64,000 bases of DNA from Megalopta genalis (GCF_051020955.1 NC_135022.1:8706463-8770462), one strand, 5' to 3'. Counted from the first letter of the stretch, positions 35,389 through 45,797 are shown. Notes: generated by a model not told the origin, from the letters alone. Program-made: numbers and translations.

Positions 35389-38300
35389 TGGGGCCCCCGG
35401 GCCCGATAATACAAGTTAACCTCAACTGCTCGGCCAGAGCGCAGGATCTCCTGTTTCAATGCCTGGCCGAGCGGGGTGCCGGGTTGGCAGTCGTGGCGGA
35501 GCCGCACAGGGTCCCCAAACATCCACACTGGATGGGGGACTCGATTGGCTCCGCCGCGATTATTTGGGCTGGGAGGCCGGGGTCCCCGCCGTGCTCGCTT
35601 ATCGAGCGCGGCCTGGGATACGTGGCCGTCGATTGGGGCGGCACCGCGGTTGTGGCGATATACGCACCTCCAAGGTGGTCCCTCGAAGAGTTTGAGCAGT
35701 ATCTGGACGGGGTAGGGAGATGCGTCTCTCGCTGCCATCCCCGTCCGGTGCTGGTCCTGGGGGACTTCAATGCCAAGGCCACGGCTTGGGGTTCCCCCGG
35801 GACTGATTCGAGGGGCCGGGAGGTGCTGGATTGGGCGGCGGGACTGGAGCTCCGTCTCCTGAACACGGGCTCGGTCCATACGTGCGTGCGGCATAACGGG
35901 GGGTCCATCGTTGACCTTTCGTGGGCAACGCCCCCGGCCGCGCGCCGTATTACGGGGTGGAGGGTGGCGGAAGGGGTCGAGACGTTGTCTGACCACAGAT
36001 ACATAGTTCTCGATCTCTCCGCCGCCCCCCCATCGACACCCCGTCGTCGCCCCGCCGATGAAGGTTCGCCTCAGCCGCGGTGGGCGCTGAAGCGCCTCGA
36101 CCAGGACGCTCTGATGGCGGCAGCACACGTCGTGGCCTGGCCAGCAACACCGGCCGGGCCAGTCGACGGGAATGGGGAGGCCCGTTGGTTCCGGGGCGCA
36201 ATGACGTCGGTTTGCGACGTCGCCATGCCCCGGGCCAAGGTCTTCCCGAGGAAGGCGGTGTACTGGTGGTCGCGCGAAATAGCGGAATTACGCACCGAGT
36301 GCGTCCGCGCGCGACGCCAGTACGCTCGCGCCCGTCGACGACGACGTACGGACGACGTGCTGGCTGCCCAGCTGTATGGGAGATATCGGGAGAAGGTGGT
36401 CGCCCTGCAGCTGGCCATCAGGCGAGCGAAGGACCAGGCCTGGCGCGATCTCCTCGGCTCTCTGAACCGAGATCCGTGGGGGCGCCCATACAAGATGGCA
36501 TTGGGACGATTACGTCCCTGGGCGCCCCCCGTGACGGAGATCCTGGATCCGGGGCTGCTCGGGCGGGTCGTGGGCGCTTTATTCCCCGTTAGCGAGGAGG
36601 CGTCCCGGCCCGTCCCTGAGCCAGAGGAACATGAGTGGTCCCCGGATCTTGAGGTCGCGCCGGCGGAGATGGCCGCGGTCGTCAAATGGCTCCGGGGCAA
36701 GAATACCGCCCCGGGGCCGGACGGTATCCCCGGCCGGGCCTGGTTGCTCGCCGCGAGCGTCCTGGGGGAGAGGCTGAGGAGCCTCTACTCTGGGCTCCTA
36801 AGGTCGGGGACGTTCCCCGACCTATGGAGAGAAAGTCGGATGGTCCTCTTGAGGAAGGATGGGAGGTCGGGGGATTCTCCCTCCGCGTACCGGCCCATTT
36901 GTCTCCTGGATGAGGCGGGCAAGATCTTCGAGAAGATCATTGTTGCCCGCCTCTCCAGACACCTGTCCCGCGACGGCCCAGATCTGGCGGACTGCCAGTT
37001 TGGCTTCCGGGAGGGGCGATCGACGGTCGACGCAATCGACCGCCTCAAGTCCCTCTCGGACAATGCCGTGGCAAGGGGCGGGGTGTGCTTGGCGGTGTCC
37101 ATTGACATCGTCAATGCGTTCAACACCCTGCCCTGGTCCGCCATTAGGGGGACCCTCGTTGATCACCAGGTGCCTCCCTATCTGAGGCGGGTGATCGGGG
37201 CCTACCTGCGGGATAGGTGGGTCGAATACCCGGGCCGGTGCGGGATGATACGGAGGGAAGTGGACCGCGGGGTCCCGCAGGGGTCCGTTTTAGGACCGCT
37301 CCTGTGGGACCTGGGTTACAACGCGGTCCTGGAGAAGGCCTCCCTGCCCGACGGTGCCACCCTCGTCTGCTACGCGGACGACACGTTGGTGGTCGCCGTC
37401 GGGAGTACCTTCGAGAGGACCATCCGACGAGCAGAGGTTGCGGTGGCAGCCGTCGTCGCGAGGATCCGCGATCTGGGGCTGAAAATAGCCCCGGAGAGGG
37501 CCGAGGCTGTCTGGTTCCACGGACGGCCTCGGTCTCGGCCACCGGCCAGATCGTGGGTCCGGGTTGGAGAAGCCTGCGTCGAGGTGAAGTCCGAGTTGAA
37601 ATATCTCGGACTGATACTCGACAGCCGCTGGAGCTTCGATGCGCATCTCGCCCGTCTCGTTCCCCGAGTCGAAAAGGCGGCGGCCTCTTTGGGCCGCTTG
37701 CTGCCCAACCTCGGGGGACCGGGAGATTTGGTGCGCCGCCTATACCTGGGCGTGGTGCGGTCTATGGCCTTATACGGTGCCCCAATCTGGGCGCCGTACG
37801 TGATGACCAGCCGGCGCAACACGCTGTTGTTGCGCCGGCTGCAGAGGCGGATGGCCATCCGCCTCATAAGAGGTTACCGCACCACGTCTACCGTGGCGGC
37901 GCTTGCTCTGGCGGGAGAACTTCCCTTCGAGCTTCAAGCGGCGGTGCGCGCCTATGTTTATAGGCGCACTAGCATCGCCAGCCGTGCTCGAGGGGCCCCG
38001 CCGGAGCGTGAGACGGTCGAGGGCTTCGAGCTCCAGGCCCGGCGACTAGCGCTCGCCAGATGGCGTGCCGAGCTTTGCTCCCACGCCGGCGAGCGCGTCC
38101 CCGGGGCTCTCCTGCCGCACTTCACCTCGTGGCGGGAGAGACGGCATGGCAGGCTCTCCTACCGAGCGACGCAGGTGTTCACCGGGCATGGCTGCTTCGG
38201 TGTCTACCTGTGTCGCATCGGGCGGGAAGCGACGACGGTGTGCCACCATTGTGGCGCGGAGGAAGACTCGGCGCAGCACACGCTGGAGGAATGTCCCGCC

Positions 38301-38531
38301 TTTTCAGCGCTGCGCCGAGTCCTAAAACGGGAAGTCGGTCACGACCTCGCACTCTCCAGCCTAGTTGGGGCCATGCTGGAGAGCCCGGGGAAGTGGGCGG
38401 CAGCAATCTCTTTCTGCGAGGATGTTATGTCGCGGAAGGAGGCTGCCGAGCGGGATCGGGAGCTTACAGATCCCGCCCGACGTGCCCGGGGACGGCGTGC
38501 GCGCCCACGCCGAGAAACCCCGGGCAGCTGA
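35388..38531 (+). CDS. ORF2: APE endonuclease/reverse transcriptase, copy 7
   Basis: Intact at 1047 aa. Private changes are R284K, S385I, D396G, G403E, E426A, V451A, P494S, A589T, K704R, I724V and D755A; E588G is shared with copies 5 and 8. Several cluster in the linker before the RT (385-451). Motifs A, B-like PQGS and YADD, and the endonuclease residues, are unchanged. Confidence 0.97.
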   Translation: MGPPGPIIQVNLNCSARAQDLLFQCLAERGAGLAVVAEPHRVPKHPHWMGDSIGSAAIIWAGRPGSPPCSLIERGLGYVAVDWGGTAVVAIYAPPRWSLEEFEQYLDGVGRCVSRCHPRPVLVLGDFNAKATAWGSPGTDSRGREVLDWAAGLELRLLNTGSVHTCVRHNGGSIVDLSWATPPAARRITGWRVAEGVETLSDHRYIVLDLSAAPPSTPRRRPADEGSPQPRWALKRLDQDALMAAAHVVAWPATPAGPVDGNGEARWFRGAMTSVCDVAMPRAKVFPRKAVYWWSREIAELRTECVRARRQYARARRRRRTDDVLAAQLYGRYREKVVALQLAIRRAKDQAWRDLLGSLNRDPWGRPYKMALGRLRPWAPPVTEILDPGLLGRVVGALFPVSEEASRPVPEPEEHEWSPDLEVAPAEMAAVVKWLRGKNTAPGPDGIPGRAWLLAASVLGERLRSLYSGLLRSGTFPDLWRESRMVLLRKDGRSGDSPSAYRPICLLDEAGKIFEKIIVARLSRHLSRDGPDLADCQFGFREGRSTVDAIDRLKSLSDNAVARGGVCLAVSIDIVNAFNTLPWSAIRGTLVDHQVPPYLRRVIGAYLRDRWVEYPGRCGMIRREVDRGVPQGSVLGPLLWDLGYNAVLEKASLPDGATLVCYADDTLVVAVGSTFERTIRRAEVAVAAVVARIRDLGLKIAPERAEAVWFHGRPRSRPPARSWVRVGEACVEVKSELKYLGLILDSRWSFDAHLARLVPRVEKAAASLGRLLPNLGGPGDLVRRLYLGVVRSMALYGAPIWAPYVMTSRRNTLLLRRLQRRMAIRLIRGYRTTSTVAALALAGELPFELQAAVRAYVYRRTSIASRARGAPPERETVEGFELQARRLALARWRAELCSHAGERVPGALLPHFTSWRERRHGRLSYRATQVFTGHGCFGVYLCRIGREATTVCHHCGAEEDSAQHTLEECPAFSALRRVLKREVGHDLALSSLVGAMLESPGKWAAAISFCEDVMSRKEAAERDRELTDPARRARGRRARPRRETPGS

Positions 38532-39072
38532 GAGTAGGCGGGCGGCGGGTGTACCAGAACATGCTGGTTTCATTGCCCGCCGCCCGCCAACAGAGGAGGA
38601 CCTCCACTGTTGGGAGTGGGGGATGACGAGTCGCCTGATGGAGGGGAGGGTTAACTGTGATCCTCCTCCAATATACTCGTCGTCCCCCCGGCGGCCGCTG
38701 TGATCAGGGCGGGGGCCCTGGTCACCTATCGCGCGGTCGCCGTGTCGGGGCGGTGCGGGGTGCGACCCCTCGCGCCGCCGAATTTAAATGGATTTTTTAG
38801 GGGGGAGGATTTATTTTATTTCCCCCCGGGACGCGGCCGGCCATCGTTACCATCCTGATGGCCGGCCAGGCGAGGGGGAGCCGCGGTAGTGTTCTTCAAG
38901 AGTTCCCGTGGCTCCCCCGTTGAATCGCCAGCGATCGGTCCTGCGTCCTCAGGTCGCCGTGGAGGTTTTAGTGGGTCAAATCCCACACTACCCTCGTCCC
39001 GCTCCCCCGGGCGGGGCGGGGGTGTCTGGCGAGCAGATTTCCTCCACGTAAAATAAAAAAAAAAAAAAAAAA
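38532..39072 (+). other. 3' UTR and poly(A) of copy 7
   Basis: Long-loop type, with two extra T before the G-run (GGATTTTTTAGG). The small TCGCCT/AGGCGA stem is broken here (CGCCTGATGGAGGGGAGG). 'gtcaaatcccacac' is private in the GTGGG/CCCAC element. The tail is 18 A. Confidence 0.85.
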
Positions 39073-39087
39073 GGTTATGTCAAGGTT
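39073..39087 (+). repeat. Telomere-like repeat, 1 unit + GGTT
   Basis: GGTTATGTCAAGGTT only, identical in length to the spacer before copy 3. Confidence 0.95.
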
Positions 39088-39458
39088 CCCCCCCGAGTCC
39101 GCTACCTTGTCGTGGTGGGGGGGCTTCGTGCCCTAATGATCCTCAAGGCTGTGCCGGCGGGGAATTTATTCCCTGGCAGGTTCTACCATGCCGGAGTGGC
39201 TTGAGGTGAGGGGCCAACTAAAGTCGGACACATACCGTAAACCTGTGGTCATGTTTTACAGGAACGGGGGTCTTGCCTTAACCGGCCGGGCCGCGAGGAT
39301 GACAACCTCTCTAAAAAATCCCTAGCCCCAAGCAGTGTTGCGCGGTGAAGAGGGCGTAGCTGGAGTAAGCGCCAGCTATGGTTGGTGGGTGCACCAATCG
39401 TTAGCGGACAACCCCGGGGTACCTGGCGACCCCCCGGGCGTATTAGCCTTCCCCGGGT
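39088..39458 (+). promoter_or_regulatory. 5' UTR of copy 8
   Basis: 371 bp, type B. The start reads GAGTCCG, so pairing with CGGACAC (39225-39231) has one A-A mismatch and keeps a 5-bp GTCCG/CGGAC core. The start-codon hairpin has the 8-bp Watson-Crick form. Confidence 0.7.
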
Positions 39459-41651
39459 ATGGCGGCTCTACCCGGGGTGACCTCCTTTCCGACCACACTC
39501 GTGGGATTAAGTATGGAGTCTACTTTTTCACAAACAACCGGGGAGGGGGGAAACGAGCGTGTGGGGGAGGTGCGCGGGCCTATCGTGCGCCTCAAAAGAT
39601 GCACAGAGCCGGTGTCGCGGAGGCATTCGGCGACACGCGGCAAAAAGAGGACCGCAGCGGGCCTTGGTGAGTGCGATGAGGGGGAGGAGTCAGATTTCTC
39701 TGTCTCCTCCCACCACTCATCGCAGAGTGTCCCGGGCTCGTCGTCAGCGAGGAAGAGAGGACGGCCGCCGACGACCGGCGAATATGTTGGCCTCGCAGAG
39801 GCCAAACTTAGGTTGGCCGAAGCTTCGCAGCTGGAGGCCGAGGCAAGGGAGGTGGCGGCGATATTCGACCCGGGAGCCCCCGTGCCGAAACCATCGCGGT
39901 CGAGCGTCCCGCTCCCGGACGAGACGGATATCGCGGAAAATTTCCGCAACCGTCCGACGCGGGATGTCGCGGCCGCTATATTGGAGAGCCTGGATGAGGT
40001 GGCCAGGATCTCCGGCGTTTCGAAGGGGCTGAAGGGCAACTTGGCCCGCGCCCTGAGGGTGGCCGCCTTAAACGGCAGGGTAGGGGTGTCGGAGCTGGCA
40101 GTGAGGTCAGCAACCGACGCCACGCGTGTCCTGGAGGCCGAAAATGCCGTCCTCAGGGGACAAATGACGGAGCTGCAGGCGGAGGTGGCCCGGCTCCGGC
40201 AGGTGGTGGAGGCGAGAACGGCTGCTGCCGCAATGCCTCCGCCGCCACGCCCGGGAGAGGGCTCAGTATCGCCGCCGATCTTCGCCGCCCGGGATTGCCA
40301 TCGCTCCGGGCAAGAAAAGTCCTCGCCACCACCTGCGGCTGCGCCCGCAGATTTTCTGGCGCAAGTAGGCGCCCTGATAGACGCCAAATTGGCGTCATTC
40401 AGGAGGGAGCTCGCGCCGCGAACGGACTCGGCCCTGCGATCGATGGCCCCTGGGCCGTCCGTCCCCACACAGTCTTCGGACAGGGTGGGGCGCAGGGCGA
40501 AGAAGAAGAAGAAAGGTGGGAAAGCTGGGGCGGCTATAGCGGCCCAGACGGAGCCCGCTCGACCGCGAGCAGAATCGGCGCTACCCTCTGACGCGCCTCC
40601 ACCCCAGGAGGCGTGGTCCCAGGTGGTTGGCCGGAAGGCCAAAAAGGCGGCTGCCAAGGCCACTGCGGCCGCGAATAAAAAAGGACGGGTGGTCCCGGCG
40701 GCCCCCAGGAAGACACCCCTGCCTCCTCGACCGCCACGCACAGCAGCGGTTACCATAACGGTTCCGTCTGGCTTGGACATTACTTACGCGCAGGCGATGG
40801 CCACTGCCAGGTCCAAGGTGGACCTGGCAGAAATTGGCATCGCCTCGCTGAGGCCGCGAAGGGCGGTGACTGGGGGGTTAATTTTGGAGGTCCCTGGTAC
40901 CGATGGGGCCGCCAAGGCCACCGTCCTGGCCACAAAAGTGGCGGAAGCACTGGCAGGCACCGGCGTAAAGATCGCGCGTCCGGTCAAAAAAGCTGAACTT
41001 AGGGTGCGCGGCCTGGTCGATTCGACCACGCCGGCGGAGGTCGCTGCGGCTGTTGCCCGCGTGGGCGGGTGCAGCGAGGGGGACATCAATACCGGCGAAA
41101 TCCGGTCTTCCCCCTCGGGATTGGGCACCCTCTGGGTACGATGTCCTGCCGCTGCCGCTCGCAAGGTTGCTGTCGCGGGCCGGATAACCGTCGGCTGGAC
41201 CCAGGCAGCCGTGGAGGCCCTGAGTGCCCGGCCTCTGCAGTGTTACCGTTGCCTTGGTGTTGGCCACACCAGTCAGCGGTGCACTTCTGCCGAGGATAGG
41301 TCCGACTGCTGCTATAGATGCGGCAGTCGGGACCATAAGGTGGCAGCCTGTACGGCCACGCCCAATTGTCCGCTTTGTGCTGGCGCGGGCAAGTCGTCTG
41401 GTCACCGCCTCGGCAGCCGGACATGTCCTGCCAGTGTGAGGCGAGGCAAGGTGGGCGGCCAAAGGCCGTCTGCCAGACATAATAAAAAAGGGAAGGTAAC
41501 CACGATGGCCAAGGCAGCGACCACCGTGGCCAGCAACGGAAAGGCAGCATCGCCTGATGATACCGCCGCGCCCGCGGGGGCGGATGGGGCCATTAAAGTC
41601 CCAGACGCCATCGCATCCGCGGCCGTGACGGCGATGGACACGGCTGTGTAA
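39459..41651 (+). CDS. ORF1: Gag-like protein, copy 8
   Basis: 730 aa; the extra residue lies in LSMESTFSQ (type B) compared with PIMDSFSQ. Private changes are PVPKPSRSS, IFAARDCHRS, AQVGALID, RSMAPGPS, PSDAPPPQ, SGLDITY, VKIARPVKKAELRV, GKSSGHRLGSRTC around the third knuckle, ARHNKKGKVTT, SPDDTAAP and DAIASAA. The zinc ligands and heptad leucines are kept. Confidence 0.95.
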   Translation: MAALPGVTSFPTTLVGLSMESTFSQTTGEGGNERVGEVRGPIVRLKRCTEPVSRRHSATRGKKRTAAGLGECDEGEESDFSVSSHHSSQSVPGSSSARKRGRPPTTGEYVGLAEAKLRLAEASQLEAEAREVAAIFDPGAPVPKPSRSSVPLPDETDIAENFRNRPTRDVAAAILESLDEVARISGVSKGLKGNLARALRVAALNGRVGVSELAVRSATDATRVLEAENAVLRGQMTELQAEVARLRQVVEARTAAAAMPPPPRPGEGSVSPPIFAARDCHRSGQEKSSPPPAAAPADFLAQVGALIDAKLASFRRELAPRTDSALRSMAPGPSVPTQSSDRVGRRAKKKKKGGKAGAAIAAQTEPARPRAESALPSDAPPPQEAWSQVVGRKAKKAAAKATAAANKKGRVVPAAPRKTPLPPRPPRTAAVTITVPSGLDITYAQAMATARSKVDLAEIGIASLRPRRAVTGGLILEVPGTDGAAKATVLATKVAEALAGTGVKIARPVKKAELRVRGLVDSTTPAEVAAAVARVGGCSEGDINTGEIRSSPSGLGTLWVRCPAAAARKVAVAGRITVGWTQAAVEALSARPLQCYRCLGVGHTSQRCTSAEDRSDCCYRCGSRDHKVAACTATPNCPLCAGAGKSSGHRLGSRTCPASVRRGKVGGQRPSARHNKKGKVTTMAKAATTVASNGKAASPDDTAAPAGADGAIKVPDAIASAAVTAMDTAV

Positions 41652-44600
41652 TGGGGCCCCCGGGCCCGATAATACAAGTTAACCTCAACTGCTCGGCCAG
41701 AGCGCAGGATCTCCTGTTTCAATGCATGGCCGAGCGGGGTGCCGGGTTGGCAGTCGTGGCGGAGCCGCACAGGGTCCCCAAACATCCACACTGGATGGGG
41801 GACTCGATTGGCTCCGCCGCGATTATTTGGGCTGGGAGGTCGCGGTCCCCGCCGTGCTCGCTTATCGAGCGCGGCCTGGGATACGTGGCCGTTGATTGGG
41901 GCGGCACCGCGGTTTTGGCGGTATACGCACCTCCAAAGTGGTCCCTCGAAGAGTTTGAGCAGTATCTGGACGGGGTAGGGAGATGCGTCTCCCGCTGCCA
42001 TCCCCGTCCGGTGCTGGTCCTGGGGGACTTCAATGCCAAGGCCACGGCTTGGGGTTCCCCCGGGACTGACTCGAGGGGCCGGGAGGTTCTGGATTGGGCG
42101 GCGGGACTGGAGCTCCGTCTCCTGAACACGGGCTCGGTCCATACGTGCGTGCGGCATAACGGGGGGTCCATCGTTGACCTTTCGTGGGCAACGCCCCCGG
42201 CCGCGCGCCGTATTACGGGGTGGATGGTGGCGGAGGGGGTCGAGACGTTGTCTGACCACAGATACATAGTTCTCGACCTCTCCGCCGCCCCACCGTCGAC
42301 ACTCCGTCGTCGCCCCGCCGATGAAGGTTCGCCTCGACCGCGGTGGGCGCTGAGGCGTCTCGACCAGGACGCTCTGATGGCGGCAGCCCACGTCGTGGCC
42401 TGGCCAGCAACACCGACCGGGCCAGTCGACGGGAATGGGGAGGCCCATTGGTTCCGGGGCGCAATGACGTCGATTTGCGACGTCGCCATGCCCCGGGCCA
42501 GGGTCTTCCCGAGGAAGGCGGTGTACTGGTGGTCGCGCGAGATAGCGGAATTACGCACCGAGTGCGTTCGCGCGCGACGCCAGTACGCTCGCGCCCGTCG
42601 ACGACGACGAGCGGACGACGTGCTGGCTGCCCAGCTGTACGGGCTATATCGGGAGAAGGTGGTCGCCCTGCAGCTGGCCATCAGGCGGGCAAAGGACCAG
42701 GCCTGGCGCGATCTCCTCGGCTCTCTGAACCGAGATCCGTGGGGGCGCCCATACAAGATGGCATTGGGACGATTGCGTCCCTGGGCGCCCCCCGTGACGG
42801 AGAGCCTGGATCCGGGGCTGCTCGGGCGGGTCGTGGACGCTTTATTCCCCGTTAGAGGGGAGGCGTCCCGGCCCGTCCCTGAGCGAGAGGAACATGAGTG
42901 GTCCCCGGATCTTGAGGTCGCGCCGGAGGAGATGGCCGGGGTCGTCAAATGGCTCCGGGGCAAGAATACCGCCCCGGGGCCGGACGGTATCCCCGGCCGG
43001 GTCTGGTTGCTCGCCGCGAGCGTCCTGGGGGAGAGGCTGAGAAGCCTCTGCTCTGGGCTCCTGAGGTCGGGGACGTTCCCCGACCTATGGAGAGAAAGTC
43101 GGATGGTCCTCTTGAGGAAGGATGGGAGGCCGGGGGATTCTCCCTCCGCGTACCGGCCCATTTGTCTCCTGGATGAGGCGGGCAAGATCTTCGAGAAGAT
43201 CATTGTTGCCCGCCTCTCCAGACACCTGTCCCGCGACGGCCCAGATCTGGCGGACTGCCAGTTTGGCTTCCGGGAGGGGCGATCGACGGTCGACGCTATC
43301 GACCGTCTCAAGTCCCTCTCGGACAATGCCGTGGCAAGGGGCGGGGTGTGCTTGGCGGTGTCCATTGACATCGTCAATGCGTTCAACACCCTGCCCTGGT
43401 CCGCCATTAGGGGGGCCCTCGTCGCTCACCAGGTGCCTCCCTATCTGAGGCGGGTGATCGGGGCCTACCTGCGGGACAGGTGGATCGAATACCCGGGCCG
43501 GTACGGGATGATACGGAGGGAAGTGGACCGCGGGGTCCCGCAGGGGTCCGTTTTAGGACCGCTCCTGTGGGACCTGGGTTACAACGCGGTCCTGGAGAAG
43601 GCCTCCCTGCCCGACGGTGCCACCCTCGTCTGCTACGCGGACGACACGTTGGTGGTCGCCGTCGGGAGTACCTTCGAGAGGACCATCCGACGAGCAGAGG
43701 TTGCGGTGGCAGCCGTCGTCGCGAGGATCCGCGATCTGGGGCTGAAAATAGCCCCGGAGAAGGCCGAGGCTGTCTGGTTTCACGGACGGCCACGGTCTCG
43801 GCCACCGGCCAGATCGTGGATCCGGGTTGGAGAAGCCTGCGTAGAGGTGAAGTCCGAGTTGAAATATCTCGGACTGATCCTCGACAGCCGCTGGAGCTTC
43901 GATGCGCATCTCGACCGTCTCGTCCCCCGAGTCGAAAAGGCGGCGGCCTCTTTGGGCCGCCTGCTGCCCAACCTCGGGGGACCGGGAGATTTGGTGCGCC
44001 GCCTATACCTGGGCGTGGTGCGGTCTATGGCCTTATACGGTGCCCCAATATGGGCGCCGTACGTGATGACCAGCCGGCGCAACACGCTGTTGTTGCGCCG
44101 GCTGCAGAGGCGGATGGCCATCCGCCTCATAAGAGGTTACCGCACCACGCCTACCGTGGCGGCGCTTGCTCTGGCGGGAGAACTTCCATTCGAGCTTCAG
44201 GCGGCGGTGCGCGCCTATGTTTACAGGCGCACTAGCATCGCCAGTCGTGCTCGGGGGTCCCCGCCGGAGCGAGAGACGGTCGAGGGCTTCGAGCTCCAGG
44301 CCCGGAGACTAGCGCTCGCCAGATGGCGTGCCGTGCTTTGCTCCCACGCCGGCGAGCGCGTCCCCGGGGCTCTCCTGCCGCACTTCACCTCGTGGCGGGA
44401 GAGACGGCATGGCAGGCTCTCCTACCGAGCGACGCAGGTGTTCACCGGGCATGGCTGCTTCGGTGTCTACCTGTGTCGCATCGGGCGGGAAGCGACGACG
44501 GTGTGCCACCATTGTGGCGCGGAGGAAGACTCGGCGCAGCACACGCTGGAGGAATGTCCCGCCTTTTCAGCGCTGCGCCGAGTCCTAAAACGAGAAGTCG

Positions 44601-44794
44601 GCCACGACCTCGCACTCTCCAGCCTAGTTGGGGCCATGCTGGAGGGACCGGGGAAGTGGGCGGCAGCAATCTCTTTCTGCGAGGAGGTTATGTCGCGGAA
44701 GGAGGCTGCCGAGCGGGATCGGGAGCTTACAGATCCCGCCCGACGTGCCCGGGGGCGGCGTGCGCGCCCACGCCGAGAAACCCCGGGCAGCTGA
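41651..44794 (+). CDS. ORF2: APE endonuclease/reverse transcriptase, copy 8
   Basis: Intact at 1047 aa. Private changes are P64S, G65R, V89L and I91V (next to the Y92 of the IYAPP motif), R96K, R192M, K235R, T321A, S402R, P412R, Y467C, D592A, V612I, S834P and E895V; A256T and A870S are shared with copy 11 and R332L with copy 4. I91V changes the motif to VYAPP but keeps the Tyr. RT catalytic residues are unchanged. Confidence 0.97.
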   Translation: MGPPGPIIQVNLNCSARAQDLLFQCMAERGAGLAVVAEPHRVPKHPHWMGDSIGSAAIIWAGRSRSPPCSLIERGLGYVAVDWGGTAVLAVYAPPKWSLEEFEQYLDGVGRCVSRCHPRPVLVLGDFNAKATAWGSPGTDSRGREVLDWAAGLELRLLNTGSVHTCVRHNGGSIVDLSWATPPAARRITGWMVAEGVETLSDHRYIVLDLSAAPPSTLRRRPADEGSPRPRWALRRLDQDALMAAAHVVAWPATPTGPVDGNGEAHWFRGAMTSICDVAMPRARVFPRKAVYWWSREIAELRTECVRARRQYARARRRRRADDVLAAQLYGLYREKVVALQLAIRRAKDQAWRDLLGSLNRDPWGRPYKMALGRLRPWAPPVTESLDPGLLGRVVDALFPVRGEASRPVPEREEHEWSPDLEVAPEEMAGVVKWLRGKNTAPGPDGIPGRVWLLAASVLGERLRSLCSGLLRSGTFPDLWRESRMVLLRKDGRPGDSPSAYRPICLLDEAGKIFEKIIVARLSRHLSRDGPDLADCQFGFREGRSTVDAIDRLKSLSDNAVARGGVCLAVSIDIVNAFNTLPWSAIRGALVAHQVPPYLRRVIGAYLRDRWIEYPGRYGMIRREVDRGVPQGSVLGPLLWDLGYNAVLEKASLPDGATLVCYADDTLVVAVGSTFERTIRRAEVAVAAVVARIRDLGLKIAPEKAEAVWFHGRPRSRPPARSWIRVGEACVEVKSELKYLGLILDSRWSFDAHLDRLVPRVEKAAASLGRLLPNLGGPGDLVRRLYLGVVRSMALYGAPIWAPYVMTSRRNTLLLRRLQRRMAIRLIRGYRTTPTVAALALAGELPFELQAAVRAYVYRRTSIASRARGSPPERETVEGFELQARRLALARWRAVLCSHAGERVPGALLPHFTSWRERRHGRLSYRATQVFTGHGCFGVYLCRIGREATTVCHHCGAEEDSAQHTLEECPAFSALRRVLKREVGHDLALSSLVGAMLEGPGKWAAAISFCEEVMSRKEAAERDRELTDPARRARGRRARPRRETPGS

Positions 44795-45335
44795 GAGTAG
44801 GCGGGCGGCGGGTGTACCAGTACATGCTGGTTTCATTGCCCGCCGCCCGCCAACAGAGGAGGACCTCCACTGTCGGGAGTGGGGGATGACGAGTCGCCTG
44901 AAGGAGGCGAGGGTTAACTGTGATCCTCCTCCAATATACTCGTCGTCCTCCCGGCGGCCGCTGTGATCAGGGCGGGGGCCCTGGTCACCTAACGAAACGC
45001 GGTCGCCGTGTCGGGGCGATGCGGGGTGCGACCCCTCGCGCCGCCGAATTTAAATGGATTTAGGGGGGAGGATTATATCTCCCCCGGGACGCGGCCGGCC
45101 ATCCTTACCATCCTGATGGCCGGCCAGGCGAGGGGGAGCCGCGGTAGTGTTCTTCAAGAGTTCCCGTGGCTCCCCCGTTGAATCGCCAGCGATCGGTACT
45201 GCGTCCTCAGGTCGCCGTGGAGGTTTTAGTGGGTCAATCCCCACACTACCCTCGTCCTGCTCCCCCGGGCGGGGCGGGGGTGTCTGGCGAGCAGATTTCC
45301 TCCACGTAAAATAAAAAAAAAAAAAAAAAAAAAAA
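44795..45335 (+). other. 3' UTR and poly(A) of copy 8
   Basis: TATATC-type hairpin. A private block reads CACCTAACGAAACGCGGTC (about 44986-45004) where other copies have CACCTATCGCGCGGTC. 'gtcaatccccac' and 'cgatgcgggg' are also private. The loop of the GGCCGGCCATC stem has C for G, as in copy 4. Confidence 0.85.
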
Positions 45336-45427
45336 GGTTATGTCAAGGTTATGTCAAGGTTATGTCAAGGTTATGTCAAGGTTATGTCAAGGTTATGTCA
45401 AGGTTATGTCAAGGTTATGTCAAGGTT
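45336..45427 (+). repeat. Telomere-like repeat, 8 units + GGTT
   Basis: 92 bp, the same length as the next spacer (51677-51768) and as the first one (1005-1096). Confidence 0.95.
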
Positions 45428-45797
45428 CCCCCCCGAGTCCGCTACCTTGTCGTGGTGGGGGGGCTTCGTGCCCTAATGATCCTCAAGGCTGTGCCGGCGG
45501 GGAATTTATTCCCTGGCAGGTTCTACCATGCCGGAGTGGCTTGAGCTGAGGGGCCAACTAAAGTCGGACACATACCGTAAACCTGTGGTCATGTTTTACA
45601 GGAACGGGGGTCTTGCCTTAACCGGCCGGGCCGCGAGGATGACAACCTCTCTAAAATATCCCTAGCCCCAAGCAGTGTTGCGCGGTGATGAGGGTGTAGC
45701 TGGAGTAAGCGTCAGCTATGGTTGGTGGGTGCACCAATCTTTAGCGGACAACCCCGGGGTACCTGGCGACCCCCGGGTGTATTAGCCTTCCCCGGGT
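45428..45797 (+). promoter_or_regulatory. 5' UTR of copy 9
   Basis: 370 bp. GAGTCCG start with CGGACAC at 45565-45571 (5-bp core pairing). Private changes are CTTGAGCTGAGG beside the P4-like stem, TCTAAAATATCCC, and GCGTCAGCT, which turns one G-C pair of the AGCTGG/CCAGCT hairpin into G-U. Confidence 0.7.

Larger units (their letters stand above)
32826..39072 (+). mobile_element. Copy 7: complete SART-like retrotransposon
   Basis: Complete unit with the shortest tail in the array (18 A, 39055-39072). Its leader mixes type B ('aatcgttagcgg') and type A ('gatgagggtgcagc', 'gggtgtattag') markers. Confidence 0.97.
39088..45335 (+). mobile_element. Copy 8: complete SART-like retrotransposon
   Basis: Complete unit, 23 A. 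Type B leader and N-terminus (LSMESTF), combined with the CCCCCCCGAGTCC 5' start found also in copies 9 and 11. Confidence 0.97.

Noticed and set aside
41719..43407. 562-codon antisense open frame, and similar 350-450 codon antisense frames opposite ORF1 and ORF2 in most copies
   Set aside because: They mirror GC-rich codon bias on the other strand, show low-complexity Arg/Ser/Pro composition without a family motif, and are broken in different places among copies.
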